64,000 bases of DNA from Archilochus colubris (GCA_023079485.1 CM041115.1:22064863-22128862); one strand, 5' to 3'. Shown: positions 47,963-61,483, counted from the first letter of the stretch. Notes: a model not told the origin generated them from the letters alone. Numbers and translations are program-made.

Positions 47963-48334
47963 TTGTTCAGTCTGGAGAAGAGGAGGCTCAGAGGAGACCT
48001 CATCACTCTCTACAACTCCCTGAAAGGAGGGTGTAGCCAGGGAGGGGTCGGTCTCTTCTCCCAGACAGCTCTCAGTAGGACAAGAGGGCATGGACTTAAG
48101 CTCTGCCAGGGGAGGGTTAGGTTAAATATTCAGAAAAAACTCTTTACAGAGAGTGTGATCAGGCATTGGAATGGGCTGCCCAGGGAGGTGGTAAATTCTC
48201 TATCCCTGGAGGTTTTTAAGAAAAGACTGAATGTGGCACTGAGTGCCATGGTCTGGTAACCACAGTGGTAGTGGATTAAGGGTTGGACTTGATGATCTCA
48301 GAGGTTCTTTCCAACCTGAATCATTCTGTGAATT
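47963..48334 (+). mobile_element. CR1 3' part, plus strand
   Basis: The plus-strand open stretch 47963-48259 reads [20 protein letters not shown], then [18 protein letters not shown], then [16 protein letters not shown], the C-terminus of CR1 ORF2, ending near LSAMVW. The 3' UTR has 'gtagtggattaagggttgga', 'cttgatgatctcagaggttc' and 'tttccaacctgaatcattct', with a short tail GTGAATTAT. The subfamily looks like that of the copies at 1-950 and 58670-61490. Confidence 0.92.
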
Positions 48335-51300
48335 ATAGGTAATTTAATACCTCTCTGTGTCTTCGTATATTGTCAAAAAACGCAGACTAATATTCTATAT
48401 TTACTCTGATGACAAGCCCAGACATTTTCTCATTTGTATGTATTCTGAAAATGAGTTTCAGTTTCAGTATTCTGGAAACTTACTTTCGGTTATTTGTTAC
48501 AAAGAGAAAATGGTTCTGTGATGATGAAATTTGAGATTAAGCATTGTAGAATCCTGAATAAAAGTTCACTGTACTCTGTCATCACAGTGACAGGTGAAGG
48601 TTTTCTTCCAAGTGGGAGAATCGAAATTTTACAGATGTCACTACAAGTTACTCTGAGTTTTAAAATATCTCCAATATTGAAAATTACAGAAATTTCATAT
48701 TAAAGGAAAACATTTTCTTTTCGTATTTTGCTTGAAAATGGGAAAAAAAGCAAAACCAAAACTGTGAGATGAAAGTGATCATGCTTGAGTTCATCCCCTC
48801 AGTCAGAGGTCATATGGTTACTCTTTGGAGCAAGGCTATAATTTCTACCAGTAGTGGGAATGAGCACTGAGTCACAGAATATGGTTATGAATTCCCCCTA
48901 CCCTAATAGTTTCTGGAAATGGTGATATCTTGGAGAAAGTGGAATAGAAAGAAATCAGTTAGGTGGGAGGAAAACTATTCCTTTCTTATAGTTAAATCAC
49001 TGAAAAGGTCAAGAACCAGGAATTTGATAACAATTCACGGGACCCACAGGTCTGCATCACTAAGACTTCTTTGGCTGCAAAATTCGCCATGAGAATCTGG
49101 TGCTTGGAAATGAAAGCTATGCTTCATTCATATAAGATTCCTGTTATTAAGGTGAAGGTTGGTTAACGCTCGCACCAACTCAAAGCTGTGGTAGCACCTG
49201 TCTTATCTACACAGTTTGATGCCTGTAATGAAATCAGGTAATCCAACCACAGGAAAAATTCCTGTGACAGAGTGAACTGTATGTGTGTTGTTGAGTGAAT
49301 GACAACTTGCTAGATCACCTCTTTGGGTCTATGATGAAGAGAAAGGTCATCTGAGAGTTGATGCAGAACAATGAAGGCCTGAGCTATGTACAGATTTTCA
49401 CAGACATAAAATAATCTATGTTATTAAGCATGTACAATGTATTTTGTATCTATTATATAAGTATAATTAAAATACATACATAATTATAGGATTTTTGATT
49501 TAGACTTGACTTCAAACATCATGTCTGTATAATGAATAAATCATGTCATACTGCAGTGGTCACTGTCCTAACATACATCGTCTTTCAGTCCTGGCAACCT
49601 CTAAGTGAGGAATCTGAAGGCAAAAAGAAGCACTCTGGAAGACATGTGGTTCTCTGAAGTCTGCATTGACAGAACAGAGAAGGAAATCCAGTTGCCGCTT
49701 GAAAAGAAATAATGGTAACACTTATTAAAACGCATGCTGCTTCAGCATTTTAAGACACAGTTTTTTAAGTCTTAGTCTTAGTTTGTCCCATGGCTTGGAC
49801 TAGACCTCCACATTCAGTTATTCAGTGAATATTGAGGAACTGATTTACAGCACATGCTGTTGAAGGATAGGTACCTACTAATTGCATCAGACTTAGCTGC
49901 TTATAAGATAGATGGAAAACAGGGATTCCCCCCAGTTTCTGGCTGCCTGAATAGTTTTGTCTGTCTTCACCTCAAATGTATTCATTCACACCACCACTGC
50001 TGGAGCTACCCGATCTATTTGCTCTGCAAGCATTTTTTTTTTAAATCACAGAGGACTGAAAAATGGTCTGAGTACAAGACATCCAGTTGTTGCTAATTAG
50101 ACTGGGAGAGAGAGCACATGGAGCAGTAAGATCCCCTAAGCAGCTCTTAAGATCCAATTCTTCACTACTGGATTTTATTGCGAAGGCCTCATGAGGCCCA
50201 CGATACAATAATTAATGAATCACAGAGGCTGAAGAATGTCCCAGAAGCCTGGTAAGGTCAGGTATCCTACTTCTTTGTAAAAAGGGAAAATGAGACCTTG
50301 GGGAACAACTTCAACTTGGGGAAAGATTCTTAGGCAAACCATTAATAAATACACTTACAAGTTCCCAAGAGCATATTAAAATGATAGAAATCATCTGATA
50401 TGGATTTGTCAAGACTCAATCACATCACACTAATCCAGTTTTCTCCTATAGCAGAATGTCTGGCCTTGCAGATAAGAGGAAAGTCGCCAGTGTGATAGAT
50501 GCTTATTTCTGAAAAGCCTCTGAACCTGGTTGTCCTGGACTTGTCTGACAGGTGACATGGAGATGAAGAGGCCTCCAGACAGAGGGAGGAATCACTGTGG
50601 TTCATCCCATGCTACAATTTGAATTGCCCTCTGGCACAGGACTGTCATTTTCAGCTGACTGGCAAATCCTTCCTGATTGAAGGGATCTAAGGCTACTATC
50701 TTGGAATCTGTATCTAACTAGCTAGACCCTCCAAATGAAGCAAGCAAAATCTAGGCCATTTCAAGTGACCTATCTGGCCCTTGATAACTATCTCAATAGC
50801 ACGTAAAGCTAGCAGACCTGGCTGACCCATTCAGAGCCAAACAGCTTCTCTGTAGCAGCAAGTCCCCCATTACTGGACACTAAATCAGAGCATGGCATTC
50901 AACGGAGAAAGAAGCCTGTTGTGGGGTATGTTATAGTGACAATATGACAATATGAGGAAGAGGTGGAGCTCTGAGCTGAGGTAACCCGTGCTTCCCTAGT
51001 AAATAAAGCTTCGTTTTCTTAGAATCATTTTTGTCTGCTGTCATGTAGGAAAGTGTGACTTGACTCACTTTACAAGCCCAAATCTGAAAACTGACTAGCA
51101 GCTTATGTGAAACTAACTAATTGCCATTGCTGGATGTCACCCATGTTAAGCCAACAGCAGCAGCAAGCTGGAGTGTACCCAAAAGCATGCTTAGTAAAAA
51201 AGTTTGTGTTCTCTCAAAATCCTTTGTGTGCAGCTACGTATCTAGTTTTTATGCAGGCTGTGCTCAGCCTTCTACTGCAGAATGAGAGCTGCAGAAGAGC

Positions 51301-53859
51301 TATTAATTATGGTGGGATATTCATGCACTGAAGTGCTTTCAGCAGGAGTCAGGAAATTACATAGGTTCCAGAAGTACCTGAAGACTAGAGTGTGCTGCAG
51401 GCTTCAGTAGAGAAGGTATTTTCATTCAGTGTCAGATTACATCCTGTTGGAGATTAGATTGTTCCATGTCCACCAGGTTACCTAATACCCAAGAAAGAAA
51501 GTAGAACTGTTATTACCTCTAAGACACTAAAATGATAGATAACTTTAACCTAATGTGTGTCTTGCATTCTTTTTTATGAAGTCAAACTTCTTCCTGCTTC
51601 TCCTATATATCTCAGACACTGCTGAAATGGTACCTCAATTGTTATGGGCAATACAGTAATTCAGAGACGTATGGGTGTTTGGTTTGAATATAGTGGTCTT
51701 TTGCCTGTTGTTAGTAGCATGGGAAAGGTTAGTAGGCTGTAAGCACTGCACTCTTCAGGTTTTTGCTCCTTTTTGAAGGCTTATTGTAAACCACCATTTG
51801 TGGTGGTGAAAGCTAGGTCATCAATTAAGCTTGTCTTTTTGCTGAATCAAACATAAAGTATATTTGAGTCTTCTGTGCTATGAAGCTCAGGAGGCAGAGA
51901 ATCTGTAATTGTTTTTGAGGGTAGAAATATTACTCCTTTATTTTCTCACGGGTTTGGTTGCTTGCTTGTTTGTTTCTCAGTTGTGTTTGTAATGAAACAA
52001 GACCAAAGGCAGTCAGACTACAGCATTCAATAACACATCAGACACTGGCATATCATTAAGGGAACATGAATTGTGAGGTTTCCTCTCTGCAAACTCAAAC
52101 TTGGCATCAATAAATCCTATCCTATCTTATCTTTTTAAGCTGCAGATACTTCAGGGAAAAGAATCTTTCTAACTGTTTATCTCCTTGGAGTCTTACCAGA
52201 GACAGTTTCCTTGTCCATGCTGCTGTAATATCAACAGAAGAATCAGGCACACTCTCAAATTTAATAGCTAGCAATAGGATTTAGATTTTATGGTTTAGCT
52301 CCATCTGTAGGGGTCACCTCATTAATCCCAGAAAATATTTTTTAAATACTAAGTTACTTATACATAACCACATATTGTTCTTCCATTTTTTGTTTTTATT
52401 TTCTCTCAATAGAGATGATGATGCTCATCTTTCTATAGAAGTGAGGGCACAGCTGATGAAACCGCAGCTGTTGCCTGGCTTTCTTGACAGTGAAACAGAG
52501 CATGCTGGGGCAGCATTGATAGACTGTGAGGCATGTACTGTCATGGCAAGACTTATCTTGCTTTAAGCTATTCCTTTTTTTTTTGCCAGTCATTGAGAGA
52601 TGATTATTATCACTTGACATTAACCTGTCTGCCAGAAATCAGAAAACCCTAGAAATAAGCTTAGAAATTCAATTTGCAATAAATAGTGTGGTCTTCATTT
52701 TAATTATATGTCAGTTTATGGCACCTGTTGATTCTGACAGAAAATGAAGGAGACCAGATGTTGCAGCATTAGTTATAGAAATGCATTTCATCATCTAAGT
52801 GTAGTCACTAGAAAGAAAAAAGAAAAGCTATTAGCTAATATCATAATAATAATTAAAACATGTCTGAGGTGTGAAACCGCCAAATCAATCTAATTTTCTC
52901 AATAAAACATGACCTGAGTTGTGTTGTTATGCAGATATAGTAGGTAGCTGCAGTCTCTTTAACATTGTTTCAGCAAGAATAAAACAGCTTTTGTGCAGCA
53001 AATTGCCAGCTGCATCTTCTGAGCTACTCTAGAAATATGTTATCTAGATTCTGTATAACCTACTTCTGTGGTTCTTCTTGGAATTAATAAATATCCAATA
53101 TAGGTGAATGAAAATCTGGTAAATAGGGTGTTTGGGTAGAGATCTGTTCCTGAAGAGATATATAATGAATGACCAGCAGCTGGAATTTCATCACATTTCC
53201 ATAAAACACCAGTTTCTGAATTCTGAGATTACTTCACTTTGCTCATAAAAATAATAGGCTCTTAGAGGTCTCCACTGCACAGAAAGGCTTGCTAATGAAG
53301 CATATACATATAAAAATATTCTGGTCAAAACAAAAAAAAATACACAAAATCAGAAAAGAAGCCATCAGTCATTTAAATTTTTTTTTAACCTAATCTTTCA
53401 TATAATCTTACATGGATGTAGCCAAAATGAAATACCTTTTTAAGTAAGAACACAAAATGGTTATTTGTGATGGTAAGAACAGAAACATCTTTTGTTTCTT
53501 TTCCTTCTCTTTATTAGTGGAAAGTGATTTTTCATCTCATGGTGCTACTTCAGGGACTAGAGCCTGAAGTCAACCTCATAGTTTGGTCTAAAAGAATGAG
53601 AACTGTGAGTGACTGGTATTGAAAAAGCTTGAATAGAACTTTGAAATAAGAGAAGCAATTACTTGTATTTTAACAAATTAAATTACATTTTGTAGAAAGG
53701 AAAGACCATGAGAAATTATTGCAGCAGTACATAAGATGCCAATTTGTATTCCTTTCTTGTGGCTCTGAAGCTCTCTTTTATCAAATATGACAGGAATTTG
53801 AAAGGAAAGAACATATTCCATCTCTTGCAATTCTTATGACAGGGGATCCTGTTATTGTC
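48335..53859. other. AT-rich DNA, no gene recognised
   Basis: No gene or clear transposon is recognised. One open stretch at 52375-52566 follows a pyrimidine tract ending in AG at about 52413 and could look like an exon, but it has no convincing donor site or known domain. A T-rich run lies at 53381-53388. Confidence 0.4.
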
Positions 53860-55040
53860 AGAATCACAGAGTCTTTCTGGTTGGAAAAGACCTTTAAGAC
53901 CATTGAGTCCAGCCATTAACCCAACTCTAGTGAGTCCAGCTCTTAAAACATGTTCCTAAGCAACCAACTTCATGTTTTTTAAACATCTCTAGGGATGAGG
54001 ATTCAACCAACTCCCCAGGCAGTTTGTCCCAGTGTCTGATAGCCCTTTCAGTGAAGAGATTTCTTCTAATATCCAATCTAAACATTCCCTGGTTTGGTTT
54101 GAGGCCATTTTCTATTGTCCTACTGCTTGTTACTTGGGAAATGAGACCACCATTCACCTCACTACAGCCTCCTTTCAGGCAGCTGTACACAGGGTCTTCC
54201 CTCATCCTCCATTTTGCCAGACTAAACAACCAGTTTGTTCAGCCTCTTCTTGTAGGGTTTGACTTGCAGATTTTTTACCTTCTTCACTGCTCTTCAGCAC
54301 CTGAATGTATTTCTTGTGGTAAGGGGACCAAAACTGAACACAGTATCTGAGGTGTGGTTTCACCAGTGCTGAGAACAGAGACACAATAATTTTGCTAATA
54401 GCATGTTGGTCACGCTTTCTGACACAATCCAGGATGCTGTGAGCCTTCCTGGCCACCTGAGCACATTGCTGGCTCATATTCAGTCAGTGGTCAATCAACA
54501 CTCCGAGGCCTTTTTCCTCTGGGAAGCTTTCCATCCACTCTTTCCCAAGCCTGTAGCTTTGCCTGGGGTTGTTGTGACCAAACTGCAGGACCTGACACTT
54601 GGCCTGGTTGAATCTCATACAAGTGGCCTCTGCCCATCAATCCAGCCTGTTCAGATCCCTCTGCAGAGCCTTCCTACCCTCAAGCAGATCAACACTCCCT
54701 CCTGGGAAGACCACTGGCCACCAGATGGATTTAACTCCATCCAACACAACTCTTTGGGCTCAGTCATCCAGACAGATTTACTCAGTGAAGAGTACAACAA
54801 TCTAAGCCACATCTAGCCAGTTTCTCCAGGAGAATTCTCTTTGAAACAGCACAGAAGGCCTTACTAAGGTCCATGAAACCACAGCCACAGCCTTTCCATC
54901 ATCCACTAATTAAATCACTTTCTCATGGAAGGAGATGAGGTTCATCAAAGCAGGACCTGTTTTTCATGAACTCATGTTGATTGGGCCTGATTACCTGACT
55001 GCCCTGTACATGGTGTATAATGGCACTCAGGATGAAAGGC
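53860..55040 (-). mobile_element. Old CR1, about 1.2 kb, minus strand, with internal deletion
   Basis: It begins with tail complement AGAATCACAGAG. The whole reversed 3' UTR and ORF2 C-terminal region follow: 'ccaactccccaggcagtttg', 'agatttcttctaatatccaa', 'ctcctttcaggcagctgtac', 'aggtgtggtttcaccagtgc', 'ccacctgagcacattgctgg', 'ggttgttgtgaccaaactgc' and 'agatccctctgcagagcctt'. From about 54830 the RT palm region appears ('aaggccttactaaggtccat', 'atgttgattgggcctgatta'). Between about 54690 and 54830 the FADD region is shortened and rearranged, although GPVVFPGGS-type text can be traced in 'gaagaccactggccaccaga'. Minus-strand open stretches at 53927-54229 and 54202-54477 show FRLDIRRNLFTERAIRHW and SALVKPHLRYCVQFWSP. 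It is dead. Confidence 0.9.
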
Positions 55041-58000
55041 TTTGTTACTCATGGTCATTGCTCCCACCATTTACATCCCTGATCCATTCTTCCCTATTTG
55101 TAAATGCCTGATGCGATACAGTACTCACCCTCATTCATTTCTCATTCCCCCAAGTAACAAATTTACCCACAATGCCCTCCAGAAAACTGGACTCTTTTTC
55201 ACAGTCAGAAAATGTCACTATACTTTATATAGTATTTTCCCATTAACTTTTAATAAAAAATAAGATAAGATAATGGGTTGGTTTCTGTATCTGGTACCTA
55301 TTAAATAATGAAAAACTTCTACGTGTAAAAAAGCAAAAATGTTTTATCACAGCAAGGGACAAAGTCCATACTCATAAGACCTGTTTGTTGAATTCATATT
55401 ATTTTGTGTTCTGCACAGACAGAATCTGGGATAAAAGACATTGTCTAAGTTATGTACAATCTCTTATATTACCTAAAATGAATCTTCAGGTTTTAGCCAC
55501 AAGTGTTTTGCATTTCAAAGACCTTTTTCATGAAAATGAGAAAATGAAATCTTTGTACCTCTGATCCTTCCTCTTGTCTAAGTGATTTTCTGCATGATAA
55601 GGTCGCACTCAGAGTGTTGTATTGAACTCTCCATTATGGCTCTGATTTGATTCATCTACAGTGAAACTGGACAATCACAAATCCCTTTCAGAGCTCTGGA
55701 GCTAGAGAAACAATTCAACAATACCTTTATGCATGCTAACTTCTTTGGTACACATAGTGCCAGGTAATATCTGGTATAATGGTGGTATTTGCCACAAATT
55801 ATGCAATCATGGACCGAAAGATGGTCTTTGGTCCTGAGATTTGCCAGTCAAAATGGGCAAGGATACAGCACCATACACTTATCCCCCTTCATTCATTTCA
55901 GGAAATAATTTATGTCACACCAGGCCCATGTTACTTTACTGAATTTATTTGTGGTTTTTCAAGAGACAGGATATGTAATACAATTATGTTATTGTTTCCA
56001 CCCTGAATGAAACTATGTGCAGAGCACTAGTTCGTAAATACTTTTCCTGCTTATATTTACCCATGTGAGCCTGAATATGAAGAGGTTTTTTGCAGAGTCA
56101 CCAGTACATTCTCAAATCACTTTCTTCTACCCAGAATGTGCACTCAGGTCTTCCTACACTGCTTCAAGGTGAATTCCAGGAAGAGAACTTGTGAGGGAGA
56201 GAGGATGTGGGTATAGCCTTCCCTACAGTTTTAAACTTGAAGAGCTGTAGGATTTGATGGAACATCTATTTCTTTTGTCTATCAAAAACCACCCACAAAC
56301 ATGCAAAACTCCAGAGAAACAAAAAAAAAGAAATGAAAGAAATTTACATGGGAAAGATATTCTGAAGATACTCTGAAGTAGGGAGCACAGACTTGCAATT
56401 ACTAGCCCTAACAAACATAGAAAGATCCATTTTGTGCAAACTGGCTTGTTAGGCAGCAATGCACAAGACTTACTGTATGATGCCATCAGCAGCTGAGAGG
56501 TCCTGAATTTCATAAGTTGCACTTATTTCCAACTGATGCTGAGACCCATGCATCACATTTTTTTGACTGGAATATATGCTTGGTAGTCCTGCTTCCCTTG
56601 TCCCTTTCTCTCTTTCTCCATAGTCTGGCATGCACAGTTTCTTGCATACGCACTCACCAATGATTTTGCTATGATTCTTCATTAATTTGTCCCTCACTGA
56701 ATGCAGTGAACCTATTATAGAATCTCCTCAGAGGCAGGAACTCAGAAAAAATATCCTATTTTTATTTGCAGTTTACCATGAATATATTACCTGCACTCTA
56801 CAAACCAGCTTTGCAGACCACTTTCATGTGCTAAGACTAACACCTGTACTGTGGCATCACTTCTCAGCACTGGAGAATAGTCTTGAGGATGACATTTCCT
56901 GTGTGTAAGAATTTGTCAATGCCACGAGAAATTAAGACTCTTCAAGTATATAAAAATCTCTTGAAATACCGAGCAGCTGCAGTTTCCCAAAGATGGACTT
57001 TCACAGAAGCAGCTGATATTTTTGATTTTAAGGCTGCTTCTCTAAATTGGGAAGCAATTCTGAAACTGCCAAGTGAATACTCAAGTGGCCTAATTTGCAA
57101 GACTATGGTGCTGCAGGACTGCAGGACTGCAGAACTTGCAAAGAAGACATGTTAGTAAACCTTGGTGTTTGTAAGCCTGGAATACAGTGTAGTTAGCTGA
57201 AGAGAGGAAGGAAGCAATGAGGAGCATCTGATCATCAAATATGCACAGGGAGTAAAAGAGTAGTTCCACAAAACCAGTGGAAATGGACAGCATGACTGAA
57301 AGAAGGACTGCAGTGAAACAAGGCAAAGGGAGAAAAAACACACATAAGTCATAATCTGACCAGTGGTATCAAGCTGGCTTCATGATTCAGGCTGAAAAGA
57401 AACAGGATGAATATAACCAAGAGTGTGGATTTCATTAAATGCAGATTTCTTTGTGATACCATAAAAGAGCAATAATTCAAGAGATAAGCTTTACATAAGC
57501 AGACTACATATTACCTATTATTAGAAACCATATGAAAATAAAATTTCTGATCAAAAGAACTATCCAGGCAGCATCAGGCTGGCATGCACCCCTGATGTGT
57601 GCTGCATGCGTGCAGATCTTATACACAGAAAATCACATCAGTGGAAAGCAGTTGCTGTGCTGTGGAAAGTAGCAACTGCTCTTTAGAAGTATGTGTTATG
57701 TGCTTCTATGTATGTTTCTATGTTTTGATACCGCAAAAAAACAGCCCTAATGGCTTTTAGTTTGGATGAAAGAATGTAACAGAAAATGTGTGGAATATAA
57801 ATAGAAAATAAAAGGATACATTTGACCTCGAAATTTGCACATAAATTAATACAGTGAAGTAGAAATTAGCACTGTGAATTAGGGGACATGATGCCTTACT
57901 TAAGCCAAGAGTAAGATACTGAATTTAAGTGTTTAATAACAATTAAACCATCCATAAAAGCATGAGATAAAATTTAGCTCCTGCTCAAGAGTTTTCATAG

Positions 58001-58669
58001 GCCACATACATTTCAGCATGTAGGCTACATCTCTGAATATGCAGCAGGAGTCATTGAACAGTAGCACATCATTTTAGCTAAGTCCTAACTACCTGGGATA
58101 AACAGATATGCTACAAAGGTTCATTTTTCTTTATATCAGTGGTAAGAGGAGCAAGACAAATAGAAGTATTTCCAATGCTGTCAGGCATTAGTTCACTGCT
58201 TGCTTAAAAATAGAATAGTTTGCTTGGAATGTACCAGACTAAGAGCACATCTCAAAACCCATCTGAAGTCTTACATTGCCCACCTTCCAACTGCAGTGTA
58301 GCAGACTAAAAGTTCACAAACTAAGAAGCATTTTAAATGCACTGCTCTTGCCCTTAATTAAAAATCTGTCTGTAATTACAAAAAATCTGTCTGTTTGCCA
58401 TTTCATAAGTTAACTGCAGCAATATTCTGGCTAGGGATGTCTAACACAAACAGTGCTGTTCACTCCAACTGTATTGTTTCATATAGGACTGTACCATGCC
58501 TTGATATAACCAAAAAAATGTTACTGTGAAAATCTAAGGGACTGCCCCCAAAAAGTAGCAACAGCAATTCTGCACTCCCTCCTCACCTCACATGATTTTT
58601 TCCAAGTATTGCTCATGTAGCTACCGAAAAACTACAGGAAATTCCTCACAAGGTTACCCCTTAGTTTAG
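55041..58669. other. AT-rich DNA, no gene recognised
   Basis: No gene or clear transposon is recognised. A local CTGCAGGA triplication lies at 57112-57131 and a 13-base duplication (AAAAATCTGTCTG) at about 58361-58395. Confidence 0.4.
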
Positions 58670-58760
58670 AACCATAGAATTCATAGAATCATAGAATTGG
58701 CTGGGTTGGAAGGGACCTCAGAGATCATCGAGTCCAACCCTTGAACCACCGTTGCGGTTG

Positions 58761-59438
58761 CTAGACTATGGCACTGAGTGCCACATCCAGACTCTTTTTA
58801 AATAGCTCCAGGGAAGGAGAATCCACTACTTCCCTGGGCAGCCCATTCCAATGCCGGATCACTCTCTCCATAAAGAAATTCTTTCTAATATCTAACCTAA
58901 ATTTCCCCTGGCACAACTTAAGACCATGCCTTCTTGTCTTGTTGAAAGTCATCTGGCAAAAGAGACCAACGTCCGCCCGGTTACAATCCCCTTTCAGGTA
59001 GCTGTAGACAGCGATGAGGTCTCCCCTGAGCCTCTTCTTCTCCAGGCTGAACAGCCCCAGCTCTCTCAGCCTCTCCTCATAGGGTCTGTGCTCGAGTCCC
59101 TTCACCAGCCTGGTTGCCCTCCTCTGGACCTGCTCCAGGACCTCGATATCCTTCCTGAACTGGGGGGTCCAGAACTGGACACAGTACTCGAGGTGTGGCC
59201 TCACCAGGGCTGAGTACAGGGGCAGAACCACTGCCTTGGACCTGCTGGCGACGCTGTTCCGGATACAGGCCAGGATGCCATTGGCCTTCTTGGCCACCTG
59301 GGCACACTGCTGGCTCATGTTCAGCTTCCTGTCAATCCAGACTCCCAGGTCCCTTTCTGCCTGGCTGCTCTCAGCCACTCTGTGCCCAGCCTGGAGCTCT
59401 CCATGGGGTTGTTGTGGCCAAAGTGCAGGACCCGGCAC
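58761..59438 (-). pseudogene. CR1 ORF2 C-terminal part (after frameshift)
   Basis: A 225-codon open stretch holds the end of the CR1 ORF2 protein. The true homology begins near residue 22 ([12 protein letters not shown]) and continues with [59 protein letters not shown] and [19 protein letters not shown], ending at LSAIV. It is in a different frame from the reverse transcriptase part. A single-base deletion near 59371-59376 (within CTCTCAGCC on the plus strand) explains the switch. Confidence 0.92.
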
Positions 59439-60496
59439 TTGGCCATGTTGAACCTCATCCCATTGGAATCAGCCCAACTCTCCAGTCTGTCCAGGTCCCT
59501 CTGCAGAGCCCTCCTGCCTTCCAGTTGATCGACACTTCCCCCCAGCTTAGTGTCGTCTGCGAATTTGCTGATGATGGACGCAATCCCCTCATCTAGATCA
59601 TCAATGAAGATATTTAACAGAACCGGGCCCAACACTGATCCTTGGGGGACACCACTAGTGACCGGCTGCCAACTGGATGCAGCCCCGTTCAGCACCACTC
59701 TCTGGGCCCGGCCCTCCAGCCAGTTCTTAACCCAGCACAGGGTGCTCCTGTCCAAGCCGTGGGCTGATAGCTTTTTCAGAAGGATGCAGTGGGAGACGGT
59801 GTCAAACGCTTTGCTGAAGTCCAGGTAGACCACATCCACAGCCTTCCCCTCATCCACCAGTCGGGTCACCTGATCATAAAAGGAGATCAGGTTGGTCAGG
59901 CATGACCTGCCCTTCCTAAATCCATGCTGGCTGGGTCTGATCCCTTGCCCATCCTGCAGGTGCTGTGTGATTGCACTGAGGATGATCTGTTCCATGACCC
60001 TGCCAGGCACTGAAGTCAGGCTGACGGGCCTGTAGTTTCCTGGGTCCTCTTTCCGGCCCTTTTTGTGGATTGGCGTGACATTCGCCAACTTCCAGTTATC
60101 AGGGATGTCCCCAGTGAGCCAGGACTGTTGGTAGATGATAGAGAGAGTCTTGGCAAGCTCTTCTGCCAGCTCCTTCATTACCCTTGGGTGGATCCCATCT
60201 GGTCCCATAGACTTGTGGGGATCCAAGGATCTTAGTAGGTCACTGACTGTGTCCTTCGGGATTACAGGGGGGGTGTTTAGATTCATGTCACTTTCTATGA
60301 GCTCTAGAAGACATCCATCTTCAGGGTAACTTGTCTTTCTGCTGAAAACTGAGGTAAAGAAGGTATTAAATACCTCAGCCTTTTCTTCATCTTTGACAAC
60401 TATATTCCCACCCCTGTCCAGTAAAGGATGGATGTTTTCCTTGCCCCTTCTTTTGCTGCTGATGTATCTGTAGAAGGACTTTTTGTTATCCTTCAC
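59321..60496 (-). pseudogene. CR1 ORF2 reverse transcriptase domain
   Basis: A 391-codon open stretch with the full set of non-LTR reverse transcriptase motifs. It has [20 protein letters not shown] (about residues 139-158), [12 protein letters not shown] (191-202), [14 protein letters not shown] (223-236, first catalytic Asp), [20 protein letters not shown] (281-300) and [10 protein letters not shown] (311-320). The catalytic FADD lies at residues 312-315, bases 59552-59563. The enzyme copies CR1 RNA into DNA at the nicked target. The frame is the same as that of the endonuclease upstream, and the two are separated only by stop codons near 60659-60676. The frame is lost at the end by a one-base deletion near 59371. 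Confidence 0.95.
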
Positions 60497-60673
60497 AGAG
60501 GTGGCGAGATTCCGTTCACATTGTGCCTTTGTCTCTCTGATTTTCTTTCGACATGACTTAACAATATTCCTTAATTCCTCCTCAGTAGTTAGCCCTTTTT
60601 TCCATAATTGGTAGGCCCTCCTCTTAACCCTGATTTCTTTCAGAGTCTCCCAATTCAGCTAGGCCAGTCGTCT

Positions 60674-61483
60674 TCACCACCGGCTCGCCTTTCGGCACAC
60701 TGGGACAGCCTGCTCCTGTGCCTTCAAAACTTGTTCCTTGAAGTACGACCATCCCTTCTGTACCCCTCTGTTTTCAAGGTCTGTTTCCCAGGGTATACTC
60801 TGAACAAGTCTTCTGAATAGGCCAAAATCTGCCCTCCGGAAGTCCAGCGTAGAGGTCTTATTGATGACCCTCCTTGTATCCCTGAATATTGAAAACTTTA
60901 TTATTTCATGGTCGCTAAGTCCCAGGCGTCCACCGACCACCACATCTCCCACCAGCTCCTCTCTGTTTGTGAAAAGAAGGTCAAGCAAGGCTCCATCCCT
61001 GGTGGGCTCATTTACTAGCTGGAGCAGGAAATTATCCTTTATACACTCCAGGAATCTCCTAGACTGCTTCCTCTCTGTGGTGTGGATTTCCCAGCAGATG
61101 TCTGGTAGATTAAAGTCGCCCACAAGAACAAGGGATGACGATTTGGAGACATCCGCCAGATGCCTGTAGAATAATTCATCATCCTCATCATCTTGATTTG
61201 GTGGTCTGTAACAGACTCCCATCACGATATCAGCCTTGTTGACATTCCCCTTGATTCTGATCCACAGGCACTCCACCTTATTATTACAGACTTCAATTTT
61301 TACACTGTCAAGAGACTCCCTAACATATAGGGCTACCCCTCCGCCTCTCCTACCCTGCCTGTCCCTTCTGAAGAGCCTATAGCCATCCATGGTAGCACTC
61401 CAGTCATGGGAGTCATCCCACCACGTTTCCGTGATAGCGACTACATCATAGCTTTCCTGATGCACGATGGCTTCCAGCTCCAA
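60674..61483 (-). pseudogene. CR1 ORF2 endonuclease domain (5' truncated)
   Basis: A 269-codon open stretch of the apurinic-endonuclease-like domain, which nicks target DNA. Seen in order are VVAITETWWDDSHDW (about residues 15-29, with the metal-binding Glu), RRGGGVALYVRESL (46-59), MGVCYRPPNQDD, LVLVGDFNLPDICWE (catalytic GDFN) and LGLSDHEIIKFSI (catalytic SDH). The N-terminal part of the domain is missing because the copy is truncated. The first codon of the open stretch is TTG, not ATG, so it is not a real start. It ends at a TGA at 60674-60676, with a second stop (TAG, 60659-60661) five codons later. Both can come from a single G-to-A (or C-to-T) change. Confidence 0.93.

Noticed and set aside
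58926..59596. Plus-strand open stretches of 95-133 codons
   Set aside because: They are antisense shadows of the CR1 ORF2 on the minus strand.
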